This document shows positions 56,913-64,000 of a stretch of 64,000 nucleotides of DNA, in pieces; the first letter of the stretch is position 1; each line of letters begins with the position of its first letter. Source of the DNA: Pseudomonas fluorescens (lineage in GTDB: Bacteria > Pseudomonadota > Gammaproteobacteria > Pseudomonadales > Pseudomonadaceae); assembly GCF_001307275.1 (NCBI RefSeq), contig NZ_CP012831.1, positions 2,658,501 to 2,722,500 of the forward strand. The letters run 5' to 3'. The translations under genes and the position numbers were made by a program. The notes under the pieces were generated by a model. That model was not told the origin of the DNA. It saw nothing but the letters and a program-made list of their open reading frames with translations, and made no database searches.

Positions 56913-57788
56913 TCAACCGTTCTGGCGGATACCTGCCACCAGCCAAGGCTGGTCATCGCCCTGGGCGCGTTCCATGTTCCAGCTTTCGCTGAACGCTTCG
57001 CCCTTGTCGAAGCGAGAATCCTTCGACACACCGATGAAGGTCAGGGTGGCGATGGTCTTGTCGGCGCGATCGTCGACACCGTCCAGTTGCACCTGCAGGT
57101 TATCGATGTAGGTGGACTGGAAGCCATCACCCAGCTCGGCTCGCTCGCGCTTGAGGAACTCCAGCAGTTGCGGGGTCACGAACTCGGCGATCTTGTCCAT
57201 TTCGTTCGCGTCCCAATGCTGCTGCAGGGCCATGAAGTGGTTGCGCGCGGCTTCGATGAAGCGCTGCTCGTTGAACCAGGCCGGCGCATTGATGACCGGA
57301 CGAGCGGCCACAGGCGCTGCCGAACCACCGAAGATCGAACCACTGGCAGGCTGCTGGTTGAACACTTCACGCTGCATCGGCGCGTGGCCGGCTGGAGCGA
57401 GTTGCTCCTGCTGCTTGCGACGACGAGCGGCAATGAAGCGGAAGACCAGGAAGGCGATGACCGCCATGATCAGGATGTCGAAGATCTGCATGCCCTGGAA
57501 GCCGTCGCCCATGAACATGGAGGCGAGCAAGCCACCGGCGGCGATGCCGGCCAGGGGGCCGAGCCAGCGCGAAGCGCCGCTGGCCTTGGTGGCAGCGCCA
57601 GCGGCACCGGCCGCGCCTGCGGTGGCAGCGGTGGAGCCGGCGGCAGAAGACGGCGCCATCTGGCTGGTCTGGTGAGTCGGGGCTGCCCCCGAGCTTTTAC
57701 CACCGCCAAAGCGCTTGGCGGCATTGGCATCGATGGCCATCGTCAGGCCGATGCACAACGCCATGGCGACGCTAAGAAAACGTTTCAT
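56913..57788 (-). CDS. Tim44-like domain protein
   Basis: This 291-residue protein has a signal peptide (VAMALCIGLTMAIDANA), a low-complexity Ala/Gly/Ser region (about 28-75), a hydrophobic Gly-rich segment and a transmembrane helix (IFDILIMAVIAFLVFRFIAA), and then a C-terminal Tim44-like domain from about residue 165 (NEQRFIEAARNHFMALQQHW to the end). The domain resembles the lipid-binding part of mitochondrial Tim44; the bacterial function is unsettled. It is a single gene with its own terminator. Confidence 0.88.
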   Translation of the reverse strand: MKRFLSVAMALCIGLTMAIDANAAKRFGGGKSSGAAPTHQTSQMAPSSAAGSTAATAGAAGAAGAATKASGASRWLGPLAGIAAGGLLASMFMGDGFQGMQIFDILIMAVIAFLVFRFIAARRRKQQEQLAPAGHAPMQREVFNQQPASGSIFGGSAAPVAARPVINAPAWFNEQRFIEAARNHFMALQQHWDANEMDKIAEFVTPQLLEFLKRERAELGDGFQSTYIDNLQVQLDGVDDRADKTIATLTFIGVSKDSRFDKGEAFSESWNMERAQGDDQPWLVAGIRQNG

Positions 57789-57977
57789 ATAAAGGCATTC
57801 CCATTTGTGGATAGCACGCGGGCCATGTTGCACAGCTGAACTGTTGCTGGCTAGCGGCAGAGTGTTTCTGGCTTTTGCATGACAGGTGAGGTTCAGCTTC
57901 AGCTGTGCAAGAGGGCCTGTTCGCTTTGGGCTGTAGGAAAGAGGAACAAGTTCTATCGGAAATGTTTCCCAAAACAA

Positions 57978-58007
57978 CTGTGGGAGCGAACTTGCTCGCT
58001 CCCACGG
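57978..58007. repeat. single REP palindrome
   Basis: GTGGGAGCGA and TCGCTCCCAC (57980-57989 and 57996-58005) make a compact single unit, unlike the doublets elsewhere. It lies just beyond the uvrD stop codon in the region upstream of the Tim44-like gene, and may close the uvrD transcript. Confidence 0.8.
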
Positions 58008-58023
58008 GGGCCTACACAAATCT

Positions 58024-60207
58024 CTAGATCGCCTCGAGCTTGGCATACCCCAGCATCAGCCACTTGCTGCCTTCGCTGAAGTTCACCTGCACCCGGGCCT
58101 GGGCGCCGGCGCCTTCGAAGTTGAGGATGACGCCGTCGCCGAACACCGAGTGCCGCACGGTCTGGCCGAGGCTGAAGCCGGTTTCCGGGATGTCGCTGCC
58201 GCCGAACAGGCTGCTGGTGCTTTGTTGCTGGCCGCCGCCGAACGGTCGGCTGACACTGTTGGACAGCCGAACTTCCTGGATCAGGCCCTTCGGCACTTCA
58301 CGTACGAAGCGCGACACCTTGTTGTAGGTCTCGCTGCCATAAAGGCGTCGGGTTTCGGCGTAGGTCAGCACCAGATTCTGCATGGCACGGGTGATACCAA
58401 CGTAGGCCAGGCGCCGTTCTTCCTCCAGGCGTCCCGGTTCTTCCAGGCTCATCTTGTGGGGGAACAGGCCTTCTTCCATGCCCACGAGGAACACGTAGGG
58501 GAATTCCAGGCCCTTGGCGCTGTGCAGGGTCATCAGCTGGATGCTGTCTTCATGTTCGTCGGCCTGGGTGTCGCCGGCCTCCAGGGAGGCGTGACCCAGG
58601 AAGGCCGACAGCGGCGACAGGTCTTCGTCTTCTTCGGTGTTCTCGAAGTTGCGCGCGGCGCTGACCAGCTCCTCGAGGTTTTCCACCCGGGCCTGGCCTT
58701 TCTCGCCTTTTTCCGCTTCGTGGTAGGCGATCAGGCCGGACTGCTCGATGACGGTCTGGGTCATCAAGTGCAGAGGCATCTCCCCGCACTTGGCGGCCAG
58801 GTCTTCGATCAGGTCCATGAAGGCCTTCAGGGCGCCGGCGGCGCGACCGGTCACGCCTTTGTTGGCCACCAGTTGGCGCATGGCTTCCCACATGGACACG
58901 TGGCTGTGGCGCGCGTGATCGCGAATCGCTTCGACGGTTTTCTCGCCGATGCCTCGCGTCGGCACGTTGATCACCCGCTCCAGGGCCGCGTCGTTGCCAC
59001 GACCTTCGAGCAGGCGCAGGTAGGCCATGGCGTTCTTGATTTCAGCACGTTCGAAAAAGCGCTGGCCGCCATAGATGCGGTAGGGGATCCGTTCGCGCAG
59101 CAACGCTTCTTCCAGCACCCGCGATTGGGCGTTGGAACGGTACAGGATGGCAATGTCGCTGCGGGCCAGGCCGGTTTTCAGCGCGCTCTCGATGGTTTCC
59201 ACCACGTAGCGGGCTTCATCGTGTTCGTTGAAGGCGGCGTAGAGGTTGATCGCCTCGCCTTCGCCGCCGTCGGTCCACAGTTCCTTGCCCAGGCGCCCGG
59301 TATTGTTGGCGATCAGGGCGTTGGCGGCCTTGAGGATGCCGGCGGTCGAGCGGTAGTTCTGTTCCAGGCGGATGACTTCGGCGTCAGGGAAGTCCGCCGA
59401 GTACTGGTGAATGTTCTCGATCTTGGCGCCGCGCCAGCCGTAGATCGACTGATCGTCGTCACCCACCACCATCAGGCTGTCGCCGCCCTTGGCGAGCAAG
59501 CGCAACCAGGCGTATTGCACGGCGTTGGTGTCCTGGAATTCGTCCACCAGTACATGCCGGAAGCGCTTCTGATAGTGGGCCAGCAGGCCTGGATGGTCGC
59601 GCCACAGGTCCAGGGCCCGTAGCAGCAGCTCGGAAAAGTCGATCACCCCGGCACGCTGGCACGCCGCCTCGTAGGCTTCGTAGATGCTGCGCATGGTCGC
59701 CAGGAACAAGTCGCCGCTGGCCTGGATGTGCTGCGGGCGCAGACCTTCGTCTTTCTGGCCGTTGATGAACCATTGGGCCTGGCGCGCGGGCCAGCGTTGC
59801 TCGTCCAGGCCCAGCTCGCGGATCACCCGCTTGACCAGGCGCTGCTGGTCGTCGCTGTCCAGGATCTGGAAGGTCTGGCTCAGCCCGGCTTCCTGCCAAT
59901 GCGCCCGCAACAAGCGGTGCGCCAGGCCGTGGAAGGTGCCGACCCACATGCCGGCGGGATTGATGCCCATCAGTTGTTCGATGCGATGGCGCATCTCGGC
60001 CGCGGCCTTGTTGGTGAACGTCACCGACAGGATCGAATGGGGCGAGGCGTTCTCGACCTGGATCAACCAGGCGATACGGTGCACCAGCACTCGGGTTTTA
60101 CCGGAGCCGGCACCGGCCAGGACCAACTGACGACCCACGGAGGCAGCTACGGCCTGACGTTGGGCATCGTTGAGGGAGTTCAGCAGAAGGGAGAGATCAT
60201 CGCGCAT
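58024..60207 (-). CDS. uvrD: DNA helicase II UvrD
   Basis: This superfamily 1A 3'-5' helicase of 727 residues acts in nucleotide excision and mismatch repair. It shows motif I LAGAGSGKTRVLVHRIAWL, motif Ia SVTFTNKAAAEMRHR, motif II VDEFQDTNAVQY, motif III VVGDDDQSIYGWRGA, motif IV EQNYRS, motif V TLHSAKGLEFPYVFLVG and motif VI EERRLAYVGITRA. The C-terminal Tudor-like KLEAI tail that binds RNA polymerase in UvrD/PcrA is present (GDGVILNFEGAG onward). I see no LexA box in the 256 bp upstream. Confidence 0.97.
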   Translation of the reverse strand: MRDDLSLLLNSLNDAQRQAVAASVGRQLVLAGAGSGKTRVLVHRIAWLIQVENASPHSILSVTFTNKAAAEMRHRIEQLMGINPAGMWVGTFHGLAHRLLRAHWQEAGLSQTFQILDSDDQQRLVKRVIRELGLDEQRWPARQAQWFINGQKDEGLRPQHIQASGDLFLATMRSIYEAYEAACQRAGVIDFSELLLRALDLWRDHPGLLAHYQKRFRHVLVDEFQDTNAVQYAWLRLLAKGGDSLMVVGDDDQSIYGWRGAKIENIHQYSADFPDAEVIRLEQNYRSTAGILKAANALIANNTGRLGKELWTDGGEGEAINLYAAFNEHDEARYVVETIESALKTGLARSDIAILYRSNAQSRVLEEALLRERIPYRIYGGQRFFERAEIKNAMAYLRLLEGRGNDAALERVINVPTRGIGEKTVEAIRDHARHSHVSMWEAMRQLVANKGVTGRAAGALKAFMDLIEDLAAKCGEMPLHLMTQTVIEQSGLIAYHEAEKGEKGQARVENLEELVSAARNFENTEEDEDLSPLSAFLGHASLEAGDTQADEHEDSIQLMTLHSAKGLEFPYVFLVGMEEGLFPHKMSLEEPGRLEEERRLAYVGITRAMQNLVLTYAETRRLYGSETYNKVSRFVREVPKGLIQEVRLSNSVSRPFGGGQQQSTSSLFGGSDIPETGFSLGQTVRHSVFGDGVILNFEGAGAQARVQVNFSEGSKWLMLGYAKLEAI

Positions 60208-60447
60208 CGGGGCATTCTAGGGTGCGGCGTCACCCCGGGCAAACCGAGCTTTGCATCAGCCGATAGAAAGACCGCTTGGTGATGACCGGCGGGTCACAGG
60301 CTACAGGCGTTGGCGGGACTCGCTCGGGAGTGGCGCCACCCAATGAAATAGCGACTTTTTTCCTGGTTTTTATGAGCTGGGGCAGTGTGGGATGGCCCAT
60401 GGCTTGTGTATGCTCGGTGCTCGTTTCGGGTTCTCCACGCTTGACTG

Positions 60448-60462
60448 AATAAGAACAAGAAC
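60448..60462 (+). promoter_or_regulatory. AAT-AAG-AAC-AAG-AAC tract, candidate Hfq/Crc binding site
   Basis: Five consecutive AAN triplets end one base before the GTG and seven before the ATG of the GGDEF/EAL gene. The Hfq distal face binds A-R-N/A-A-N repeats, and Crc-Hfq represses translation through such sites in Pseudomonas. Function is inferred. Confidence 0.5.
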
Positions 60463-60463
60463 A

Positions 60464-63343
60464 GTGCCAATGACCCTCAATTCCGATCCGGCGGGCCCCT
60501 GTGTGGAACCGCGGGTCATCTGCAAGCAGTACGCCACGGAGATGGCGGTCGAGCGAACACGTCTGTTGTATCAAGGCTCACTGCTGCCTACGCTGTTCAT
60601 GCTGCTCAATGGCCTGGTCTGCGCCGCGCTGTTATGGGAGCCGCGGCGCTATTTCCTGGTCAGCGTCTGGCTCGTCTGGTTGTTGTCGCTGGTGGCGCTG
60701 CGGGTGATCCAAGTGGCAGCTTTCGATTCGGCGATGCCAAGCCGCCAGGCGCATCCGATCTGGTTGCGCATGTTTTTGCTGGGCTCGGCGATGACCGGCC
60801 TGACGCTGGCCGGGGCGGGCATCGCGCTGGTCCCGGCCGACAGCTTCCAGCAGCAGGCCTGGGTGTTCGGCCTGATTGGCGCGGCGGTGCTGTCGGCCAG
60901 TGTGGCCTATGCCGTGAGCCTTCCAGCGTTCCTGTCCTTCACCTTGCCCTGCCTGTTACCGGCCATCGGTTATCTCTTCTGGGGCGGCGATGAGCAGCAA
61001 CATGGGTGGGGCTGGCTGGGGCTGATCGTGCTGGTTTCCCTGAGCGTAGTGGCCTGGCAAGTCAATCGCTTGATCCAGAGTGGCATGCTGCGCCGCTTCC
61101 AGAACCAGGCCCTGATCGAGCATCTGCAGCAAACCCAAACCCGCAGTGCGTTGCTCAACGAGGCACTGGCCCGGGAGGTCGAGCAACGTCGCTCGGCCGA
61201 GGAGAAACTGCGGGCGGCCCAGGTTGGCCTGGAGGCGCGGGTCGCGCAACGCAGCCTTGAACTGGAGGTCGCCAGCCAGGCCCTGAGCAAGAGCGAGGCG
61301 CGCCTGGCCCTGGCCCTCAAGGCCAGTGAGCTGGGGTTGTGGGACTGGAACCTGCAGACTGACGAAGTCCATCACACCCAGCTCAAGGAGTTGTTCGGCC
61401 TGGAGCCCGAATACGTCACGGCGATGCTCAGCCACCTCACCCCGCGCCTGCACCCCCAGGACGTGCCGGCGCTCAAGCGGGCCCTGGTCGAACACCTCAA
61501 GGGTCGCAGCGAGGATTACCAGATCGAATACCGTGTGCGTCATGGCGATGGTCACTGGGTCTGGATCGAAGACCGCGGCCGGGCCGTGGAGCGGAGCGCG
61601 AGCGGACGGGTGCTGCGCATGGTCGGCACCCGGCGCGACATCAGCGCCAGCAAGGAACTCGAGCAGCAACGCCAGCTGGCGGCCACGGTGTTCGAGGCCG
61701 CCAGCGAAGGCATTGTGATTTTCGACCCCAACTACCTGTTGCTCGCCGCCAATCAGGCGTTCACGCGGGTCACCGGTTTCAATATCGAGGACATGCTCGG
61801 ACGCAACGTGGTCGACCTGCCGTGCAGCCGCGATGCGCGCCGGCACTACCCCGTCATTCGCCAATCGCTCAAGCAGCACGGCACCTGGCAGGGTGAGTTG
61901 GTGGAGGCGCGGGCCAACGGCGAGCTGTATCCGCAGTGGCTGCAACTGAACGTCGTGCGCGATGCTCGGGGAAATGTCAGCCATATCGTAGGCTTCTTCG
62001 CCGATCTTTCGGCACGGCGCGAATCCGAAGAGCGGATGCGCTACCTGACCCACTACGACGAATTGACTGGGTTGGCGAATCGTTCGCTGTTTCGCGAACG
62101 CCTGAACGAAGCGCATCAGCGGGTGCGCCAGGGTGGACGGCGCAGCCTGGCGTTGCTGCATATCAACCTGGACCGTTTCAAATTGCTCAACGACAGCCTC
62201 GGCCATGACATCGCCGACCAGTTGTTGCAGAAAATGGCGCGACGCCTGATCAATGCACTGCCCGAGGCGGATACCATCGCCCGGTTATCCGGCGATGAGT
62301 TTGCGGTGTTGTTCGATGCCTACGGCAACCTTTCAAGCCTGGCGCGGGTGGCGACCCGATTGGCTTCCAAGCTGCGCGTGCCGCTGACCATCGAGGGCCA
62401 TGAGCTGGTGCTCAGTGCTTCCATCGGCATCAGCCTGTTGCCTGACAACACGCGGGAAATTGCCACGCTGGTCAGCCAGGCGAACATGGCCATGCAGCAC
62501 GCCAAGCATTTGGGGGGCAACAACTTCCAGTTCTACACCGAGAGCCTCCAGGCCAGCACGCTGGAGCGCCTGCAACTGGAAAACCAACTGCGCAAGGCCT
62601 TGGAAGAGCAACAACTGACGGTCTTTTATCAGCCGAAACTGTGCCTGGCGACCGGTCGCCTGAACGCCGCCGAGGCGCTGGTGCGCTGGGATCATCCGGC
62701 CATGGGACGGGTTCCGCCGGGGGATTTCATCGGCCTGGCCGAAGAGACCGGGCTGATCGGGCCGATTGGCGAGTTCGTGTTGCGCCAGGCCTGTTGGCAG
62801 GCGTGCGAATGGCAGCGCCAGGGGCTCGAGCCGATCAGGGTGTCGGTCAATCTGTCGGTGCATCAATTGCGCCAGGGCAAGCTGGTCAGCCTGGTGCGAC
62901 AAGTGCTGGAAGAAACCGGTCTGGCGCCCCAGTACCTGGAGCTGGAGTTGACCGAGAGCCAGTTGCTCGACAGCGTCGAACACATCATCGCCACATTCCA
63001 GCAATTGCGTGATCTTGGGGTCAAACTGGCGATCGACGATTTTGGCACCGGCTACTCATCCCTGAGCTACCTCAAACGTATCCCGGTGGACTACGTGAAG
63101 ATCGACCAGGCATTCATTCGCGGGCTGGGCGAGGGCAGCGTGGATACCGCCATTACCCGGGCAATCATTGCAATGGCCCATGGGCTGTCGCTCAAGGTAG
63201 TGGCCGAAGGCGTCGAGCGGCAGGAGCAGCTCGATTTCCTCAGGAACGAGCGATGCGATGAGGTGCAGGGGTATCTGATCAGTCGGCCAGTGGAAGCTGA
63301 TGGGCTGGCCGGGTTGTTGCGGATGCAACACTTGACTGAATGA
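60464..63343 (+). CDS. membrane PAS-GGDEF-EAL cyclic-di-GMP protein
   Basis: This 959-residue protein has about six transmembrane helices (residues 35-205), a coiled coil (LLNEALAREVEQRRSAEEKL), two PAS domains (about 275-400 and 410-520), GGDEF (about 530-690) and EAL (about 705-955). The cyclase motif is RLSGDEFAVLF, SGDEF in place of GGDEF. The EAL domain keeps EALVRW, NLSVHQL, LELTES, DDFGTGYSSL and the Lys in YVKIDQ, so it should hydrolyse c-di-GMP. The start is GTG at 60464 or ATG at 60470. It follows uvrD divergently, as in other pseudomonads. Confidence 0.93.
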   Translation: MPMTLNSDPAGPCVEPRVICKQYATEMAVERTRLLYQGSLLPTLFMLLNGLVCAALLWEPRRYFLVSVWLVWLLSLVALRVIQVAAFDSAMPSRQAHPIWLRMFLLGSAMTGLTLAGAGIALVPADSFQQQAWVFGLIGAAVLSASVAYAVSLPAFLSFTLPCLLPAIGYLFWGGDEQQHGWGWLGLIVLVSLSVVAWQVNRLIQSGMLRRFQNQALIEHLQQTQTRSALLNEALAREVEQRRSAEEKLRAAQVGLEARVAQRSLELEVASQALSKSEARLALALKASELGLWDWNLQTDEVHHTQLKELFGLEPEYVTAMLSHLTPRLHPQDVPALKRALVEHLKGRSEDYQIEYRVRHGDGHWVWIEDRGRAVERSASGRVLRMVGTRRDISASKELEQQRQLAATVFEAASEGIVIFDPNYLLLAANQAFTRVTGFNIEDMLGRNVVDLPCSRDARRHYPVIRQSLKQHGTWQGELVEARANGELYPQWLQLNVVRDARGNVSHIVGFFADLSARRESEERMRYLTHYDELTGLANRSLFRERLNEAHQRVRQGGRRSLALLHINLDRFKLLNDSLGHDIADQLLQKMARRLINALPEADTIARLSGDEFAVLFDAYGNLSSLARVATRLASKLRVPLTIEGHELVLSASIGISLLPDNTREIATLVSQANMAMQHAKHLGGNNFQFYTESLQASTLERLQLENQLRKALEEQQLTVFYQPKLCLATGRLNAAEALVRWDHPAMGRVPPGDFIGLAEETGLIGPIGEFVLRQACWQACEWQRQGLEPIRVSVNLSVHQLRQGKLVSLVRQVLEETGLAPQYLELELTESQLLDSVEHIIATFQQLRDLGVKLAIDDFGTGYSSLSYLKRIPVDYVKIDQAFIRGLGEGSVDTAITRAIIAMAHGLSLKVVAEGVERQEQLDFLRNERCDEVQGYLISRPVEADGLAGLLRMQHLTE

Positions 63344-63360
63344 GTCAGATCCTCGATTGG

Positions 63361-63399
63361 AACTTCCCGCCAGACGCTTTTAGTGTCTGGCGGGAAGTT
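63361..63399. terminator. long perfect hairpin between convergent genes
   Basis: AACTTCCCGCCAGAC and GTCTGGCGGGAAGTT form an exact 15-bp stem with a 9-base loop. It begins 18 bp after the EAL gene stop and ends 12 bp before the stop of the convergent small gene. There is little T-run, but the stem strength supports bidirectional termination. Confidence 0.7.
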
Positions 63400-63411
63400 A
63401 TTAACATGCGC

Positions 63412-63726
63412 TTAGTTGGTCACGAGTACGTCATCAATGTGATGCAGCAACTGCCCTTCGAAAAAAATGCTCACGCCGGTGACATGAGACTCGCCGGGTA
63501 CTTTGTATTCGACGACTTTGTCGGTTATGACCGGCAGCGAAACTTCAGTGGAAGATTCAAGTTTCAATTCCAGTCGCAGATCAAAGGACTTGTCCTGCAT
63601 TGGGCTTCGTACCAGCGTTGGCGTAATGCCGGTGTGGGGTACGGTTACAGTGCCAAAGGTACGGAACGACGCGGCACCTGGCATGCGATCGATTTGTGCG
63701 GTCCAATCTTTAGTTGTGATTTTCAT
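63412..63726 (-). CDS. conserved-looking small protein of unknown function
   Basis: This 104-residue protein has no signal peptide or membrane helix. The sequence alternates hydrophobic and polar residues (SFDLRLELKLESSTEVSLPV; GVSIFFEGQLLHHIDDVLV), indicating an all-beta cytoplasmic fold. The start at 63726 is fixed by AGGAG eight bases upstream. I do not recognise the family. The region upstream is A/T-rich and may carry its promoter. Confidence 0.7.
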   Translation of the reverse strand: MKITTKDWTAQIDRMPGAASFRTFGTVTVPHTGITPTLVRSPMQDKSFDLRLELKLESSTEVSLPVITDKVVEYKVPGESHVTGVSIFFEGQLLHHIDDVLVTN

Positions 63727-63907
63727 GATAGTAACTCCTGTAGTTAGTTGATTGCGTCCTGCGGGAGCCAATATATCGACTTTGACTTGATAGTGTCTGG
63801 GAAATTGCGATTGGGATTGTAAGAAGACGTTAGTTGTTGAGTGAGTTGTCAGGTTTTTCGTGGGTCATATTATCGATGACGGCCGGAGTATGTTGTTGGG
63901 GAAGTAG

Positions 63908-64000
63908 TCAGTGATTGAATAGATGGTTTTCCCCCAGCCAGAGGCTCAGGTCGCGTCTGGGGATCAACCGATCGGCAGCGCAGAGGGTTGGCGCTACGGC
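63908..64000 (-). CDS. possible C-terminal end of a gene running off the window
   Basis: On the minus strand the last 93 bases read as an open frame of 30 codons ending in TGA (ending LWLGENHLFNH), with high-GC Pseudomonas-like codon use that contrasts with the A/T-rich DNA at 63727-63907. Only the C-terminus is visible, so no product can be named. Confidence 0.35.
   Translation of the reverse strand, partial: AVAPTLCAADRLIPRRDLSLWLGENHLFNH

Noticed and set aside
58150..59622. 490-codon plus-strand open frame antisense to uvrD
   Set aside because: It mirrors the high-GC codon bias of uvrD; the translation is low in recognisable motifs and all helicase motifs are on the other strand.
60208..60463. 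LexA box upstream of uvrD
   Set aside because: No CTG-N10-CAG palindrome of acceptable quality was found by eye.

Overview
The window is chromosomal DNA of a Pseudomonas, most likely of the P. fluorescens group. The evidence is the high GC content, the gene order, seven REP/REPIN palindromes of the Pseudomonas GTGGGAGCGAGCTTGCTCGCGAT-like and GTGGCGAGGGAGCTTGCTCCCGC-like types, and a complete rmd-gmd-wbpW-wzm-wzt-wbpX-wbpY-wbpZ cluster in the order known from P. aeruginosa. Three ParB-type parS palindromes (two perfect, one with one mismatch) suggest that the segment lies near the replication origin.

Layout. 1-3.8 kb: 3' part of glmS with the Tn7 attachment region, then a hipBA-type toxin-antitoxin pair with its own inverted-repeat operators. 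3.8-8 kb: an NAD salvage locus (nrtR and an NMN adenylyltransferase, divergent from pncA-pncB-nadE) with two perfect palindromes between the arms, candidate NrtR sites. 8-15 kb: a dCache chemoreceptor, nudK, a membrane sulfatase-fold transferase, a LysR regulator and a glutathione S-transferase. 15.1-24.1 kb (minus strand): the D-rhamnose common polysaccharide antigen (A-band LPS) operon, making GDP-D-rhamnose, polymerising it and exporting it by an ABC transporter. 24.5-30.3 kb (plus strand): a divergent operon of two glycosyltransferases, two methyltransferases and one acyltransferase, which probably finishes or decorates that polymer; the glycosyltransferases and the methyltransferases are each paralogous pairs.

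30.4-45 kb: an exported lipoprotein/large exported protein pair; lpd3; a tightly overlapping operon of three SPFH (HflK/HflC/stomatin-like) proteins plus a P1B-type ATPase, one SPFH protein having a 14-histidine N-terminus; cfaB and cardiolipin synthase; a DUF3617 protein. 45.1-52.3 kb: a zinc-limitation (Zur) island with a zinc/manganese-type ABC importer, folE2, two COG0523 GTPases, a DUF1826 protein and two small exported proteins, with two perfect GTTATA-N-TATAAC Zur boxes. 52.3-64 kb: DUF3301 protein, pdxY, acyl-CoA thioesterase, CPA2 antiporter, SMI1/KNR4 protein, Tim44-like protein, uvrD, a PAS/GGDEF/EAL protein and small unknown genes.

No rRNA, tRNA, CRISPR array, prophage or insertion sequence was seen. 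The best candidates for something under-described are the triple-SPFH/P-type ATPase operon and the uncharacterised members of the Zur island.
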